59,612 nucleotides of DNA, taken from positions 1-59,612 of the forward strand of contig RKRR01000020.1 of NCBI GenBank assembly GCA_007571305.1, read 5' to 3'. Below the pieces are notes generated by a model. That model was not told the origin of the DNA and did no database searches. It was given only the letters and a program-made list of their open reading frames with translations. Below are positions 1-8,217 of the stretch, in pieces. The position numbers and the translations under genes were made by a program. The first letter of the stretch is position 1. The number at the start of each line of letters is the position of its first letter. Source of the stretch: Candidatus Poribacteria bacterium (GTDB lineage Bacteria > Poribacteria > WGA-4E > WGA-3G).

Positions 1-1
1 T

Positions 2-121
2 CATCACCATTATAGCACCGGGTATACACCCCTCTATGTCGCAGAACGATGTTATGTCTATAATAATCGGCATCGAGAAACTATCTTTTGGAAGTTTCTA
101 AAGGACTCCGTTTTGAGATAG
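2..121 (+). CDS. IS1595-like (ISXO2-type) transposase, C-terminal fragment
   Basis: An open frame enters from the left edge and stops at TAG 119-121, giving about 39 residues. It contains YSTGYTPLYVAERCYVYNNR followed by HRETIFWKFL. An aromatic Y/F-x-Y-N-N-R motif close to the C-terminus is typical of ISXO2-like DDE transposases of the IS1595 family, so this is read as the last part of such an enzyme. The rest lies outside the window, so intactness cannot be judged. No clear terminal inverted repeat is seen between it and the methyltransferase gene 20 bp downstream. The family call rests on a short stretch. Confidence 0.5.
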   Translation, partial: HHHYSTGYTPLYVAERCYVYNNRHRETIFWKFLKDSVLR

Positions 122-141
122 ATACTTAGAGTAACAAAAGT

Positions 142-1562
142 ATGAATTTATCAAACAGAACTTTGATAAGGTCTGATAATTTAGAAGCAATGCGGGAATT
201 TCCTGATGCTTGTGTTGATTTGATTGCAACAGACCCACCATTTAACTCGAATCGAGATTACTTCATTCCTTATAGAGATGAGAGGGGAAGAGAACCTGAT
301 ATTCTTGTCAAAGCATTTAAAGATACATGGACTGGGGTACTGCATCGGAAGCAGCACAAACAGAATTGATAGTCGATATTGGTGGACAGATAGGCGATAC
401 GATTGAAGGCTTGGGAAAATTCCTCAAAAACACTCGGATGATGGTCTATCTTGTAATGATGGCAATTCGTATCGTAGAAATGAAGCGTATACTCAAAGAT
501 ACTGGAACTTTATATCTTCATTGTGATACACACGCCGGCCATTATCTGAAAATCATTTTGGATGCTATATTTGGACGTTCTCAGAAAAGATTTAGAAATG
601 AAATTATCTGGTGTTACAGTGGAGGTGGCGTACCCAAAAAAGATTTTGCAAGAAAACACGACACTATTTTTCGATATTCCAAGGGTGATAATATTGTCTT
701 CAATGTGGATACTGTTCGAACTTCATACTCAGAAGGATCTCAAAATAGAATGAAAACATCTGCGACAAAAGCGTTCAGAGGAGAAAAGATTTACGACAAT
801 TATAGCATGAATCAGTTGGGAAAACATCCCGACGATTGGTTGGAGATACCTAAAAAAATCCGAAAGGCAGAAAAATCAGACTATAATACTCAAAAACCGT
901 TTGAACTTTATCAACGTTTTATTAAAGCCTCTTCAAAAGTTGGAGATTTTGTATTAGATCCATTTGCAGGTTGTGGCACAACAGTTATTGCTGCAGAGCA
1001 ATTGGGTAGACAATGGCTTGGTATAGATTTGACATATCTTACTATTGGGGCAACGAAACTTCAAATTGAGAAACTATGTCCAAACATTCGCGGTCAAATC
1101 AAGATTATCGGCACACCTGAAAATGAAGATCAAGCACTGCAATTAGCACAATCAGATCCACAAGGATTTGAAGATTGGTGTATTGCACATGTTCTGAAAT
1201 TTAAGCGAACTGCAAAAACGCCAGGGGATGGTGGAATAGATGGTACACTAAAGTTTCCAATTGGAAGTGTAAAAGGAAAGCAAGCTTACGGTAAAGGAGT
1301 CGCACAAATAAAAGGTGGTAATCATACCCTTGGACATATCCGAGATTTTAGGACTGCTATGCAAAATGAGAATGCTGATTTTGGTATATTTGTTACAACT
1401 ACAACTCCTACGAGTGGTATAGAGCAAGAAATAGCACGAGCAGGCATCTATGAACACCCCTCTTATATATTAGACATCCCTGTTTTGCAATACTATCAGA
1501 TACAAGATTATTTTCAAAACAAACTACCAAAAATACCTCATGCAGAAAGAAAAATACTGTAA
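142..1562 (+). pseudogene. Beta-class DNA methyltransferase fused to a PD-(D/E)xK-like nuclease domain, frameshifted
   Basis: The N-terminal part (142-369) carries methyltransferase motif IV as DPPFNSNRDY. The continuation, open from about 327, carries LHCDTHAGHYLK and then motif I as DPFAGCGTT. Motif IV before motif I is the beta-class order (N6-adenine or N4-cytosine). The two parts lie in different frames. Inserting one T near 333 restores KDTWTWGTASEAA, close to the KDTWT of the methyltransferase at 40275, so a one-base deletion (real or sequencing) is the simplest explanation. The C-terminal ~150 residues contain GDGGIDG and VAQIKGG, resembling the D...QxK core of PD-(D/E)xK restriction domains. 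The ancestral protein was probably a single-chain restriction-modification enzyme. If the frameshift is real it is inactive. Target sequence unknown. Confidence 0.8.
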
Positions 1563-1605
1563 AAATAGTATTAACCAAGCCCAAAACTACTTATTGCGTA
1601 AAAAA

Positions 1606-3030
1606 ATGAGTAACACGACCACATCTCGACCCAATATCGTACTCATTATGTGTGATCAGATGCGATGGGACGCTGCCGGGTTCGCCGGTAGCCGGATCGT
1701 TCAAACCCCCCATCTGGATCGGTTGGCTGCGAGAGGTGTCTGCTTTGGAAACGCTTACTGTGCATCGCCGGTTTGCTCACCGGCGCGCGCAAGTTGGTTA
1801 ACTGGACTCTATCCGCATGCCCACTTACAACTGCGGAATTATGGACCTAAACGCATGGGCGAGTTCGGCGGCTATCTACCTCACGACCGCGTCACTATTG
1901 GGGATACACTCAAACGTGCTGGTTATCGCTGTGGTATCGTCGGACCATGGCATTTAGGGGACGACCATCGCCCACAACACGGATTTTCCGATTTTTGGTG
2001 TACCTATCGTTATCTCGGAGGCTATCCAGACCCACTTTTTGATTACTTCGATATGGAAGGGGTTGAAAACTTGTATCGCTCAGGTGCACCGGGAATGACG
2101 CAGTACGGAAATATCTTGGAATTTGGCACGATCACAGACCCTCGGCAGCAACGCACAACTTGGACAATCGACCGTTCCCTCGAATTTGTTCAGCAGCAAG
2201 GTAATGACCCTTTCTTCTTATTTGCGAGTATTAAAGACCCACATCCGCTTGTCTTGGTGCCGCCGGACCTACCGGAACGCTATCGCATAGAAGAGATGCC
2301 ATTATCTCCTTCGTTGCGCGATCCGCTCAATGGGAAGCCCGAATTTCAAAAGCTAGGAAAATTCCGTGTCCCTTCAACGGTGACTGACGACGAATTTCGC
2401 CGAATGATGACTTACTATTACGCCCTCATCACACACATTGACAACCAAGTCGGACGCTTACTGAGTGCCCTTGAAGGGACAAATACGATTATCGCCTTTA
2501 TGAGTGATCACGGCGAATTGCTCGGTGACCACGGCTACACTGAGAAGTGTTTGATGTATGAAGCTTCGGTGCGGGTGCCGTGTCTGCTCTCATGGCAGCA
2601 CCATTTACCATCCGGTCTGCGAGTCACGACTCCTCTGGCGGGCGTGGATTTGATGCCGACCTTGTTGGGGCTCGCCGGTCATACTCCAGAAATCCCAATT
2701 GATGGACGGTCCGTTGCAGAGGCGATTTTGAACGAGCAAGAACCGGAACACCAGCCGATCTTCGCCGAAATCTCCAGTCTCGATGCGATCTATCACAACG
2801 CGAGCGAGCCAGAAGAACTCGCAGCTCATGTGATGATTCTCGACGGACACTGGAAGTATATTCGGAACCGATTCGATATTGATGAACTGTACGACCTGAA
2901 GACGGATCCGAGCGAAATGCGAAACGTTGCCAATCGTCCGGAACACCAGGACCGCATCGCACAGATGCGACAGCAGATCGCCGAGATGGTGTGCCGGACA
3001 GGTCCCGGCCCTTATGCGTGGTGTTTATAG
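1606..3030 (+). CDS. Sulfatase (alkaline phosphatase superfamily)
   Basis: A 474-residue sulfatase hydrolysing a sulfate ester, probably on a glycan. The N-terminal metal-binding segment is IVLIMCDQMRWD. The formylglycine motif is C57-S-P-A-R61, the cysteine form that needs a formylglycine-generating enzyme (none seen in this window). MSDHGELLGDHG supplies the later metal and substrate residues, and a C-terminal LYDLKTDPSE block is typical of the family. The frame is open upstream, but ATG 1606 starts the conserved region without the lysine-rich lead that would overlap the preceding gene. No signal peptide is evident. A PhyH gene follows 51 bp downstream on the same strand, so co-transcription is likely. 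Substrate cannot be predicted. Confidence 0.9.
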   Translation: MSNTTTSRPNIVLIMCDQMRWDAAGFAGSRIVQTPHLDRLAARGVCFGNAYCASPVCSPARASWLTGLYPHAHLQLRNYGPKRMGEFGGYLPHDRVTIGDTLKRAGYRCGIVGPWHLGDDHRPQHGFSDFWCTYRYLGGYPDPLFDYFDMEGVENLYRSGAPGMTQYGNILEFGTITDPRQQRTTWTIDRSLEFVQQQGNDPFFLFASIKDPHPLVLVPPDLPERYRIEEMPLSPSLRDPLNGKPEFQKLGKFRVPSTVTDDEFRRMMTYYYALITHIDNQVGRLLSALEGTNTIIAFMSDHGELLGDHGYTEKCLMYEASVRVPCLLSWQHHLPSGLRVTTPLAGVDLMPTLLGLAGHTPEIPIDGRSVAEAILNEQEPEHQPIFAEISSLDAIYHNASEPEELAAHVMILDGHWKYIRNRFDIDELYDLKTDPSEMRNVANRPEHQDRIAQMRQQIAEMVCRTGPGPYAWCL

Positions 3031-3081
3031 TTACAAGTTCACGTGAGTTGGTTGCGCCATCTCCGATAACAGGAGGAATAA

Positions 3082-4824
3082 ATGGATAATGAAGTCATGA
3101 GCAACGAAGAGAATTATGCTTTTGATGTAGCAGGCTACCTGCACGTTCCGGGTGTTCTAAGTCAAAAAGAGGTGGCCGCACTCAATGATGCATTGGATGT
3201 CGTTGGAGACAGTGAGACGCTGTTAGGCGGATCCCATCCGCACCGTGAATTGTTCCGCGACTTGCTGGTACACCCTCAATTGGTGTGGTATTTGAATCAG
3301 ATTGTGGGACACGGCTTTCGGCTTGATCAAGCCCCTCGATTGTTGGGACAGCGAGTAGCGGAAGTAGGTCTAACGCTCTATGGGGGTGATGAACCGAGAA
3401 ATCCATCCCAGGCATACTGCCAACAAAACGGTCGGAGAAGTTCTCAGGGCGTGAAGGTAATCTGGGTATTGGAAGATGTCGCAGAAGGGGACGGTGGATT
3501 GGTTGTTGTTCAGGCAAGCCACAAGAGCAATGTTGAAACACCTCTCGATTTGGCGACCGGAATTGATGATATGGGGGTGGTGGTGCAGCCGGAACTAAAG
3601 GCAGGTGACCTATTTTTAGTCGCGACATCTGCGCTCCAAGGCGTTCGACCGTGGAGAGGCGAGCCGAAAAGGTTGTTGACTTACTGGTATGCTGCGCGTG
3701 CTGCGGTTCAATCCAATCCACTTGGACCTCACTCAGAAACCGAATCCTTACCCGGGTGGGCGGAGGAAGCCACTTCTGAACAAAAGGCAGTCATGTATAT
3801 CCCTGGGTTCAAAGGGTCGAATCCACCACCGGTGTTAAATACAGATGGCGAAGAGACGTGGGTGGAGGAAGACACATCCGTTATCCATCCATCAATTTAT
3901 ATCCGCGATCCAGATTCTGGAATCGATGAGAAAGAGTTTTACTTTTGGGATCTGAATGGGTATCTGGTGGTGCGCGGCATGATGGATGAACAGTGGCTTG
4001 CGGAAGCCAACGAAGCGGTAGATAAATTCCAAGATCGTATCGTCGTAGGCGAGGAGTTAGCTCGCGGGTCAATCAGTCAGAAGGGCACAGGGCGACCGCT
4101 TCTACCGGGCTTGTTAGACTTACCTGAACCCTATAATGCTCCATTTCGTCGTATGATTGCGCATCCCGCTGTGGTGCATCGCCTGAATTGGATGGGAGGT
4201 AGCGGCTATCGCACGAATGGGGCAACCGTGTTCTGCGCCGTTCAAGGAACATCAGGGCACGCGCTACATGATGGAAATGAACCGATGAGTCCATCACGCG
4301 GTTATTACTTTAAGAATGGACGTAGTTATGCTGAGACTATCACCATTACGTGGCAATTGCGCGATGTCGAGCCCGGACTCGGGGGTTTTGCCTGTGTGCC
4401 TGGGTCGCATAAAACCCAGTACTCTATGCCTCGCGGGATTCGGACGTGTGATGATACCATGGGCTTGGTGGTACAACCTACTATGAAAGCTGGAGATGTT
4501 CTCTTTTTTATGGATGGTGGTTGTACACACGGTGCCTTAGCGTGGAAGAATCCAATCCCAAGACGTGGAGTATTGATTAAGTATCAGTCGAAAAATACCA
4601 ATTGGGGCGGTGGTGTGATTGATCCGCAGGACCGGTGGGGCGATATAGTTGAAGATATGACCGAGGAACAATTCGCCGTAATGCGAGGCCCCGAGCGGGA
4701 TGGTCGTCATAGAACTGTACCACGACTGGTTGTGCAAAATGGACAGGTGTCCGTTTCGTACGACCCAGAAGGGGATAGTTATGCATCAAAGCTTCGGCGC
4801 AAACCGGGCGAAGACCGGACTTAA
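3082..4824 (+). CDS. Tandem phytanoyl-CoA dioxygenase (PhyH) family protein
   Basis: A 580-residue protein made of two PhyH-like halves, about residues 10-230 and 275-540. Each begins with a GYL.V.G....(E)W/V block and contains a GGF/GGL..V..SHK strand. PhyH enzymes are Fe(II)/2-oxoglutarate oxygenases using an HxD...H triad. The second half keeps plausible iron-ligand positions (ALHDGNEP and CTHGALAW). The first half has LYGGDEP and ALQGVRPW, so both histidines appear replaced by Tyr and Gln, and this half is probably catalytically dead. Start ATG 3082 has an excellent AGGAGG at 3071-3076, 5 bp away. It lies downstream of a sulfatase. Substrate unknown. Confidence 0.85.
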   Translation: MDNEVMSNEENYAFDVAGYLHVPGVLSQKEVAALNDALDVVGDSETLLGGSHPHRELFRDLLVHPQLVWYLNQIVGHGFRLDQAPRLLGQRVAEVGLTLYGGDEPRNPSQAYCQQNGRRSSQGVKVIWVLEDVAEGDGGLVVVQASHKSNVETPLDLATGIDDMGVVVQPELKAGDLFLVATSALQGVRPWRGEPKRLLTYWYAARAAVQSNPLGPHSETESLPGWAEEATSEQKAVMYIPGFKGSNPPPVLNTDGEETWVEEDTSVIHPSIYIRDPDSGIDEKEFYFWDLNGYLVVRGMMDEQWLAEANEAVDKFQDRIVVGEELARGSISQKGTGRPLLPGLLDLPEPYNAPFRRMIAHPAVVHRLNWMGGSGYRTNGATVFCAVQGTSGHALHDGNEPMSPSRGYYFKNGRSYAETITITWQLRDVEPGLGGFACVPGSHKTQYSMPRGIRTCDDTMGLVVQPTMKAGDVLFFMDGGCTHGALAWKNPIPRRGVLIKYQSKNTNWGGGVIDPQDRWGDIVEDMTEEQFAVMRGPERDGRHRTVPRLVVQNGQVSVSYDPEGDSYASKLRRKPGEDRT

Positions 4825-4857
4825 CACGGCACTCGACTGAATCCTGGATTGTATGTT

Positions 4858-4900
4858 ATCACTGACCGTTCCATGACGCAACTTACGAATGGTCGGTGAT
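4858..4900. terminator. Hairpin between convergent genes, possible terminator
   Basis: ATCACTGACC pairs with GGTCGGTGAT across a 23-base loop (10 bp stem, one G-T pair). It lies between the 3' ends of the PhyH gene (+) and the LamG gene (-), a position expected for a bidirectional terminator. There is no strong T-tract, so intrinsic termination is uncertain. Confidence 0.4.
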
Positions 4901-4922
4901 GGCAATTGTATCAGCGGAGGCA

Positions 4923-5732
4923 TCATTTGTCATTACCGGCTTTTAAGTCGCCCCAAGTCAAAGCCAATTTGTCTGAAGGTTCGACAGCCAATATACCGAG
5001 TGTCTCTTCCAAACCGTCGTTCATTATGGCGTTGATATCCTCTTCTTCTAAAGCAACACTAAAAATCGCAGCCTCGTCGATAAGACCCTCCACTGGCTGA
5101 ATGCCGGTTGGGTAATTAGTTCCAATGACCACAGGCGCGTTCGTGTCGGCAATCTTCGCAGAAAAAACACGTGTGGCAGAGAGCACGCCATCAACGTAAA
5201 TCTGTGCTTCTTCGCCGGTATAGACAGCACCTACATGATACCATGTGCCATCTTTTGGATTGATGTTGGATGCTGTCCAGCTGTCGTTGCCGCCTTCTCC
5301 AAAAAGAGCAAACTCAAATTTGCCATTAGCAGCCCGTTGCAACAGATAACACATATCGACTCGCCATCCCTGTGCTTTTGTTACTAATCCGTGCCAATCG
5401 TTGGGTCTGTAAGTGCCTTGAACCCAGATGACGATAGTGAATACCTCACTGAGTTTGGTATCTAAAGTTTCATGGTCAGGAATGCTGACATAATCACCTG
5501 CCCCATCCAATTCCAGTGCGTTGCCAAATTTGCCATCAGGAATCCAGTTCGGGTCACCCTCCAGTGTACCATCGTTGCCGTTTCCAGAGGAGTCGGATGC
5601 TGTGTCACCATCGGTTTCATTAAAAAGCCACACGCCAACGGCAGTTGTCGGGTCGATTTCAGAAGCACTGTCTCTCACAAGTATGGTAAGGCAGTACAGA
5701 ATACTAAAAACAACTGATATTAGACGTATCAT
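4923..5732 (-). CDS. Secreted LamG/concanavalin A-like domain protein
   Basis: A 269-residue exported protein. Residues 1-24 form a signal peptide with a hydrophobic core (VVFSILYCLTILV). The LamG-type jelly roll covers about 25-250, with recognisable strands GVWLFNE, SSGNGNDGTLEG, ALELDGAGDYVSIPD, WYHVGAVYTG and IYVDGVL, then LIDEAAIF. Such domains bind carbohydrate or act as adhesion modules. The C-terminal tail LAVEPSDKLALTWGDLK is nearly the same as in the LamG proteins at 44799 and 56354 and is probably a lineage-specific signature. Ribosome binding site GGGGGG lies 8 bp before ATG 5732. It ends close to the convergent PhyH gene. Confidence 0.85.
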   Translation of the reverse strand: MIRLISVVFSILYCLTILVRDSASEIDPTTAVGVWLFNETDGDTASDSSGNGNDGTLEGDPNWIPDGKFGNALELDGAGDYVSIPDHETLDTKLSEVFTIVIWVQGTYRPNDWHGLVTKAQGWRVDMCYLLQRAANGKFEFALFGEGGNDSWTASNINPKDGTWYHVGAVYTGEEAQIYVDGVLSATRVFSAKIADTNAPVVIGTNYPTGIQPVEGLIDEAAIFSVALEEEDINAIMNDGLEETLGILAVEPSDKLALTWGDLKAGNDK

Positions 5733-5916
5733 TGGGTTTACCCCCCATAATCTATAGATTCAGAAAACTGACTCTAATAAAAATGAGTGGACATCAAATT
5801 TAAAAATCTGTTAGACTTTTGACATTATCGCATGTTCAACAGATTTATGCAAGGCGTTTAGGTTAGATTGAGATGGGATTTTGGAAAGTTCCACAAACGA
5901 TCGGGAAGGATATTAT

Positions 5917-6810
5917 ATGAGACATGAGGTGCGATGGGAACGAATGTTTCCAGATGAGTTAGAAGCGGCACTTGAGGCGTGTCCAATGGTATATCTACCC
6001 TATGGGTTGTGCGAACCGCACGGTTGGCACAATGCAGTTGGGATGGATGCGATTCGGGCACATGAATGCTCGTGTCAAGCTGCGCAAGCACACGGTGGGA
6101 TTGTCGCACCCCCGTTTTACTGGCACTGCCATGAGATTGGTGGTTACGGCGCATGGGGACACAATCAAGTTAATCAAGAACGACCGTGGTTGACAGCAAT
6201 ACCGCCTTGGATGTTTTTGAAGAATATCTGTTATCACATTCGAGCGGTAGATGCATTGGGTTTCCACGGTGCGATTCTGTTTTCAGGACATTCGGGGCCC
6301 CATCGATTAGACGTGCCAGTAGTGATTGAGGTTATGCAGGCACATGTTGGCGTTAGGATGTATTCGTCAATGAGCATCGGTGCAGATATCGAGCGTTTCG
6401 AGGATAGTAAAGGATTAGGCGGACACGCTGGACGCGGTGAAACTTCCGTGCTTTGGGCGGTGGCACCCGATTGTGTAGATATGTCGCGGATGCCGACGGA
6501 TGATGCGCGCGCACCTCATTTTGCAATGGGTGATTTCAACGAGTTCTCCAGTCGTCGCGTCGGGGAACAGATGGTGAAAGATATTGTGGCACATTTTGGT
6601 AAAAAGACGAGGGAGTTGCTATCAGCGTATGAAACGGAGATATCGAATCACACGGTGCTAACGTTTGATGATGTCGAAGGGATTTGGGAAGACGAGATCC
6701 GACCTAAATTGGATGGGTTTGCTTCCATGCAGCCCCCCGATCCAGCACCACCCCGCGATTCTCAATGGTATCCGAACTCACAGGTGCCTAAGAAAGATCG
6801 GATACTATAG
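5917..6810 (+). CDS. Creatininase-family amidohydrolase
   Basis: A 297-residue member of the creatininase (creatinine amidohydrolase) family, metal-dependent enzymes that open cyclic amides or cleave formamides. The segment YLPYGLCEPHGWHNAVGMD matches the family's P-x-G-S-x-E-x-H-G-x-H-x-P-x-x-x-D metal site, and HEIGG and LFSGHSGPH supply later conserved blocks; GRGETSVLWA matches the conserved G-x-H-A-G-E-x-E-T/S region. Start ATG 5917 has GGGAAGGA 6 bp upstream; a TTG at 5881 would add 12 residues but has no ribosome site. Divergently oriented from the LamG gene, with 184 bp between them. The substrate is likely not creatinine, since the family is functionally broad. Confidence 0.85.
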   Translation: MRHEVRWERMFPDELEAALEACPMVYLPYGLCEPHGWHNAVGMDAIRAHECSCQAAQAHGGIVAPPFYWHCHEIGGYGAWGHNQVNQERPWLTAIPPWMFLKNICYHIRAVDALGFHGAILFSGHSGPHRLDVPVVIEVMQAHVGVRMYSSMSIGADIERFEDSKGLGGHAGRGETSVLWAVAPDCVDMSRMPTDDARAPHFAMGDFNEFSSRRVGEQMVKDIVAHFGKKTRELLSAYETEISNHTVLTFDDVEGIWEDEIRPKLDGFASMQPPDPAPPRDSQWYPNSQVPKKDRIL

Positions 6811-6825
6811 CGGTGTTCTTCTAAC

Positions 6826-8217
6826 ATGCTTACGATGAAATTTAAACATCTCAGTCAATCGGAGTTCGCAAGGAGGATGGGCTTATGGGCACTATCCATC
6901 GGACTTCTATTTTTCGGGTTCCTTTTTAACTTATGGCATGTTGCCGAGCAGGAATGGTTTAGGACGCATCAGCGAGACACCGAAAGTCTTATTGTCGGCA
7001 GAATGGTCAAATCCCGCCAGGATGGCATCTTCTCGGCAGGAGGACTGACGGGATCAGGAATCGCAGATTTTCAGCAATGGATATCTTCAAATCAGATTGA
7101 CAATCAATATGCTGCCTATCTCAACGAGGGATCCTTTGATGAATTTGCTCCCTACATGTCACAACCTGGGGGGCAAGGCATCATTTTCAGCCTATTTGAT
7201 AGACTCGTCCCTCTATCGCCTCAAGTCAAGTTATGGTCATTCTATGTGTTGACCTCTCTGCTCTCGGCGATCGCATTGACGGCAATTATAGGCTGGTTCT
7301 ATGAAGAATTTGGGGGATGGGTCGCAATTTTCGTAGCGGGTTCGGCTGTGTTCTCCCAATGGTTGACGGTTTTTGGAAAAAATCTTTGGTGGAGTCTATG
7401 GGCGTTCTACCTGCCGATGATTGTCGTCTTGTATCTCCTGAGGTGCCACAGAGTCCCATCGAACCGTCAGTTCATCAAATTCGGAATTCTAATCTTTATC
7501 TCGGTCCTCATTAAGTGTTTCATCAACGGCTTCGAGTATATTACAACTACTTTATTAATGATGGTGACACCTTGTATCTATTATGCTATCTTCAACAAGT
7601 GGCGTAGGCACCAATACCTGAAGTGGACACTTGCCACCGTGTGCGGATCGGGCGTAGCAATTTTCTTCAGTCTCACGCTTTTATGTTTCCAGATCGGTGC
7701 TGCGAAGGATGGGTTCATGGACGGAGTTGAGCATGTGGTCTGGTCTTTTGGTAAACGCACATACGGAGAGGCGCAAGACTATCCGGCTGTATATGCTGCC
7801 AGCCTGGAAGCAGGTACGATGGGGGTGGTCATCACTTACATGAACGGTGTTTTCTTTGATCTCAACAACTATCTGTCCAACACGAATGCCTTCGTCTCTA
7901 ATTTCCTATTGAAAGTCCGTTATGCTTACCTAATCGTTCTTTTTATTTTCATGTCTGCATTGCTATTTTTGCACAGCAAGAAGATGATGTCGGAACGACG
8001 ACAGTCCTACATTGCATTAATCTGGACGATGTGGTTTTCAATTCTGGCACCTTTATCGTGGTATGTCATCTTCAAGGCACATTCGTATATCCATACACAT
8101 ATGAGTTTTCTTCTCTGGCAGATGCCCTTTACTTTGTTTGGTTTTGCCGTGTTCGGATCCGCCCTTATCGCATGGACGAAACGGAATGAGGAAAAAAGTG
8201 AAATGGAGGGTGTATGA
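6826..8217 (+). CDS. Polytopic membrane protein of unknown function
   Basis: A 463-residue integral membrane protein. A first transmembrane helix (LWALSIGLLFFGFLFNLW) is followed by a soluble loop of about 85 residues. Eight or nine further hydrophobic helices follow. The helix-loop-helices layout resembles GT-C-type glycosyltransferases, but I see no diagnostic DxD/ExD motif that I would trust. The last codon overlaps the next gene as ATGA at 8214-8217, so the two are translationally coupled. The partner looks like an extracytoplasmic-type sugar enzyme fold, making a role in surface polysaccharide handling conceivable but unproved. Confidence 0.7.
   Translation: MLTMKFKHLSQSEFARRMGLWALSIGLLFFGFLFNLWHVAEQEWFRTHQRDTESLIVGRMVKSRQDGIFSAGGLTGSGIADFQQWISSNQIDNQYAAYLNEGSFDEFAPYMSQPGGQGIIFSLFDRLVPLSPQVKLWSFYVLTSLLSAIALTAIIGWFYEEFGGWVAIFVAGSAVFSQWLTVFGKNLWWSLWAFYLPMIVVLYLLRCHRVPSNRQFIKFGILIFISVLIKCFINGFEYITTTLLMMVTPCIYYAIFNKWRRHQYLKWTLATVCGSGVAIFFSLTLLCFQIGAAKDGFMDGVEHVVWSFGKRTYGEAQDYPAVYAASLEAGTMGVVITYMNGVFFDLNNYLSNTNAFVSNFLLKVRYAYLIVLFIFMSALLFLHSKKMMSERRQSYIALIWTMWFSILAPLSWYVIFKAHSYIHTHMSFLLWQMPFTLFGFAVFGSALIAWTKRNEEKSEMEGV

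Noticed and set aside
2605..2962. Open frames antisense to the first sulfatase
   Set aside because: Composition is that of reverse-strand codons; no motif or ribosome site.
5819..5850. Promoter for the creatininase gene
   Set aside because: TTGACA is present at 5819-5824, but no acceptable -10 box lies at 16-18 bp.
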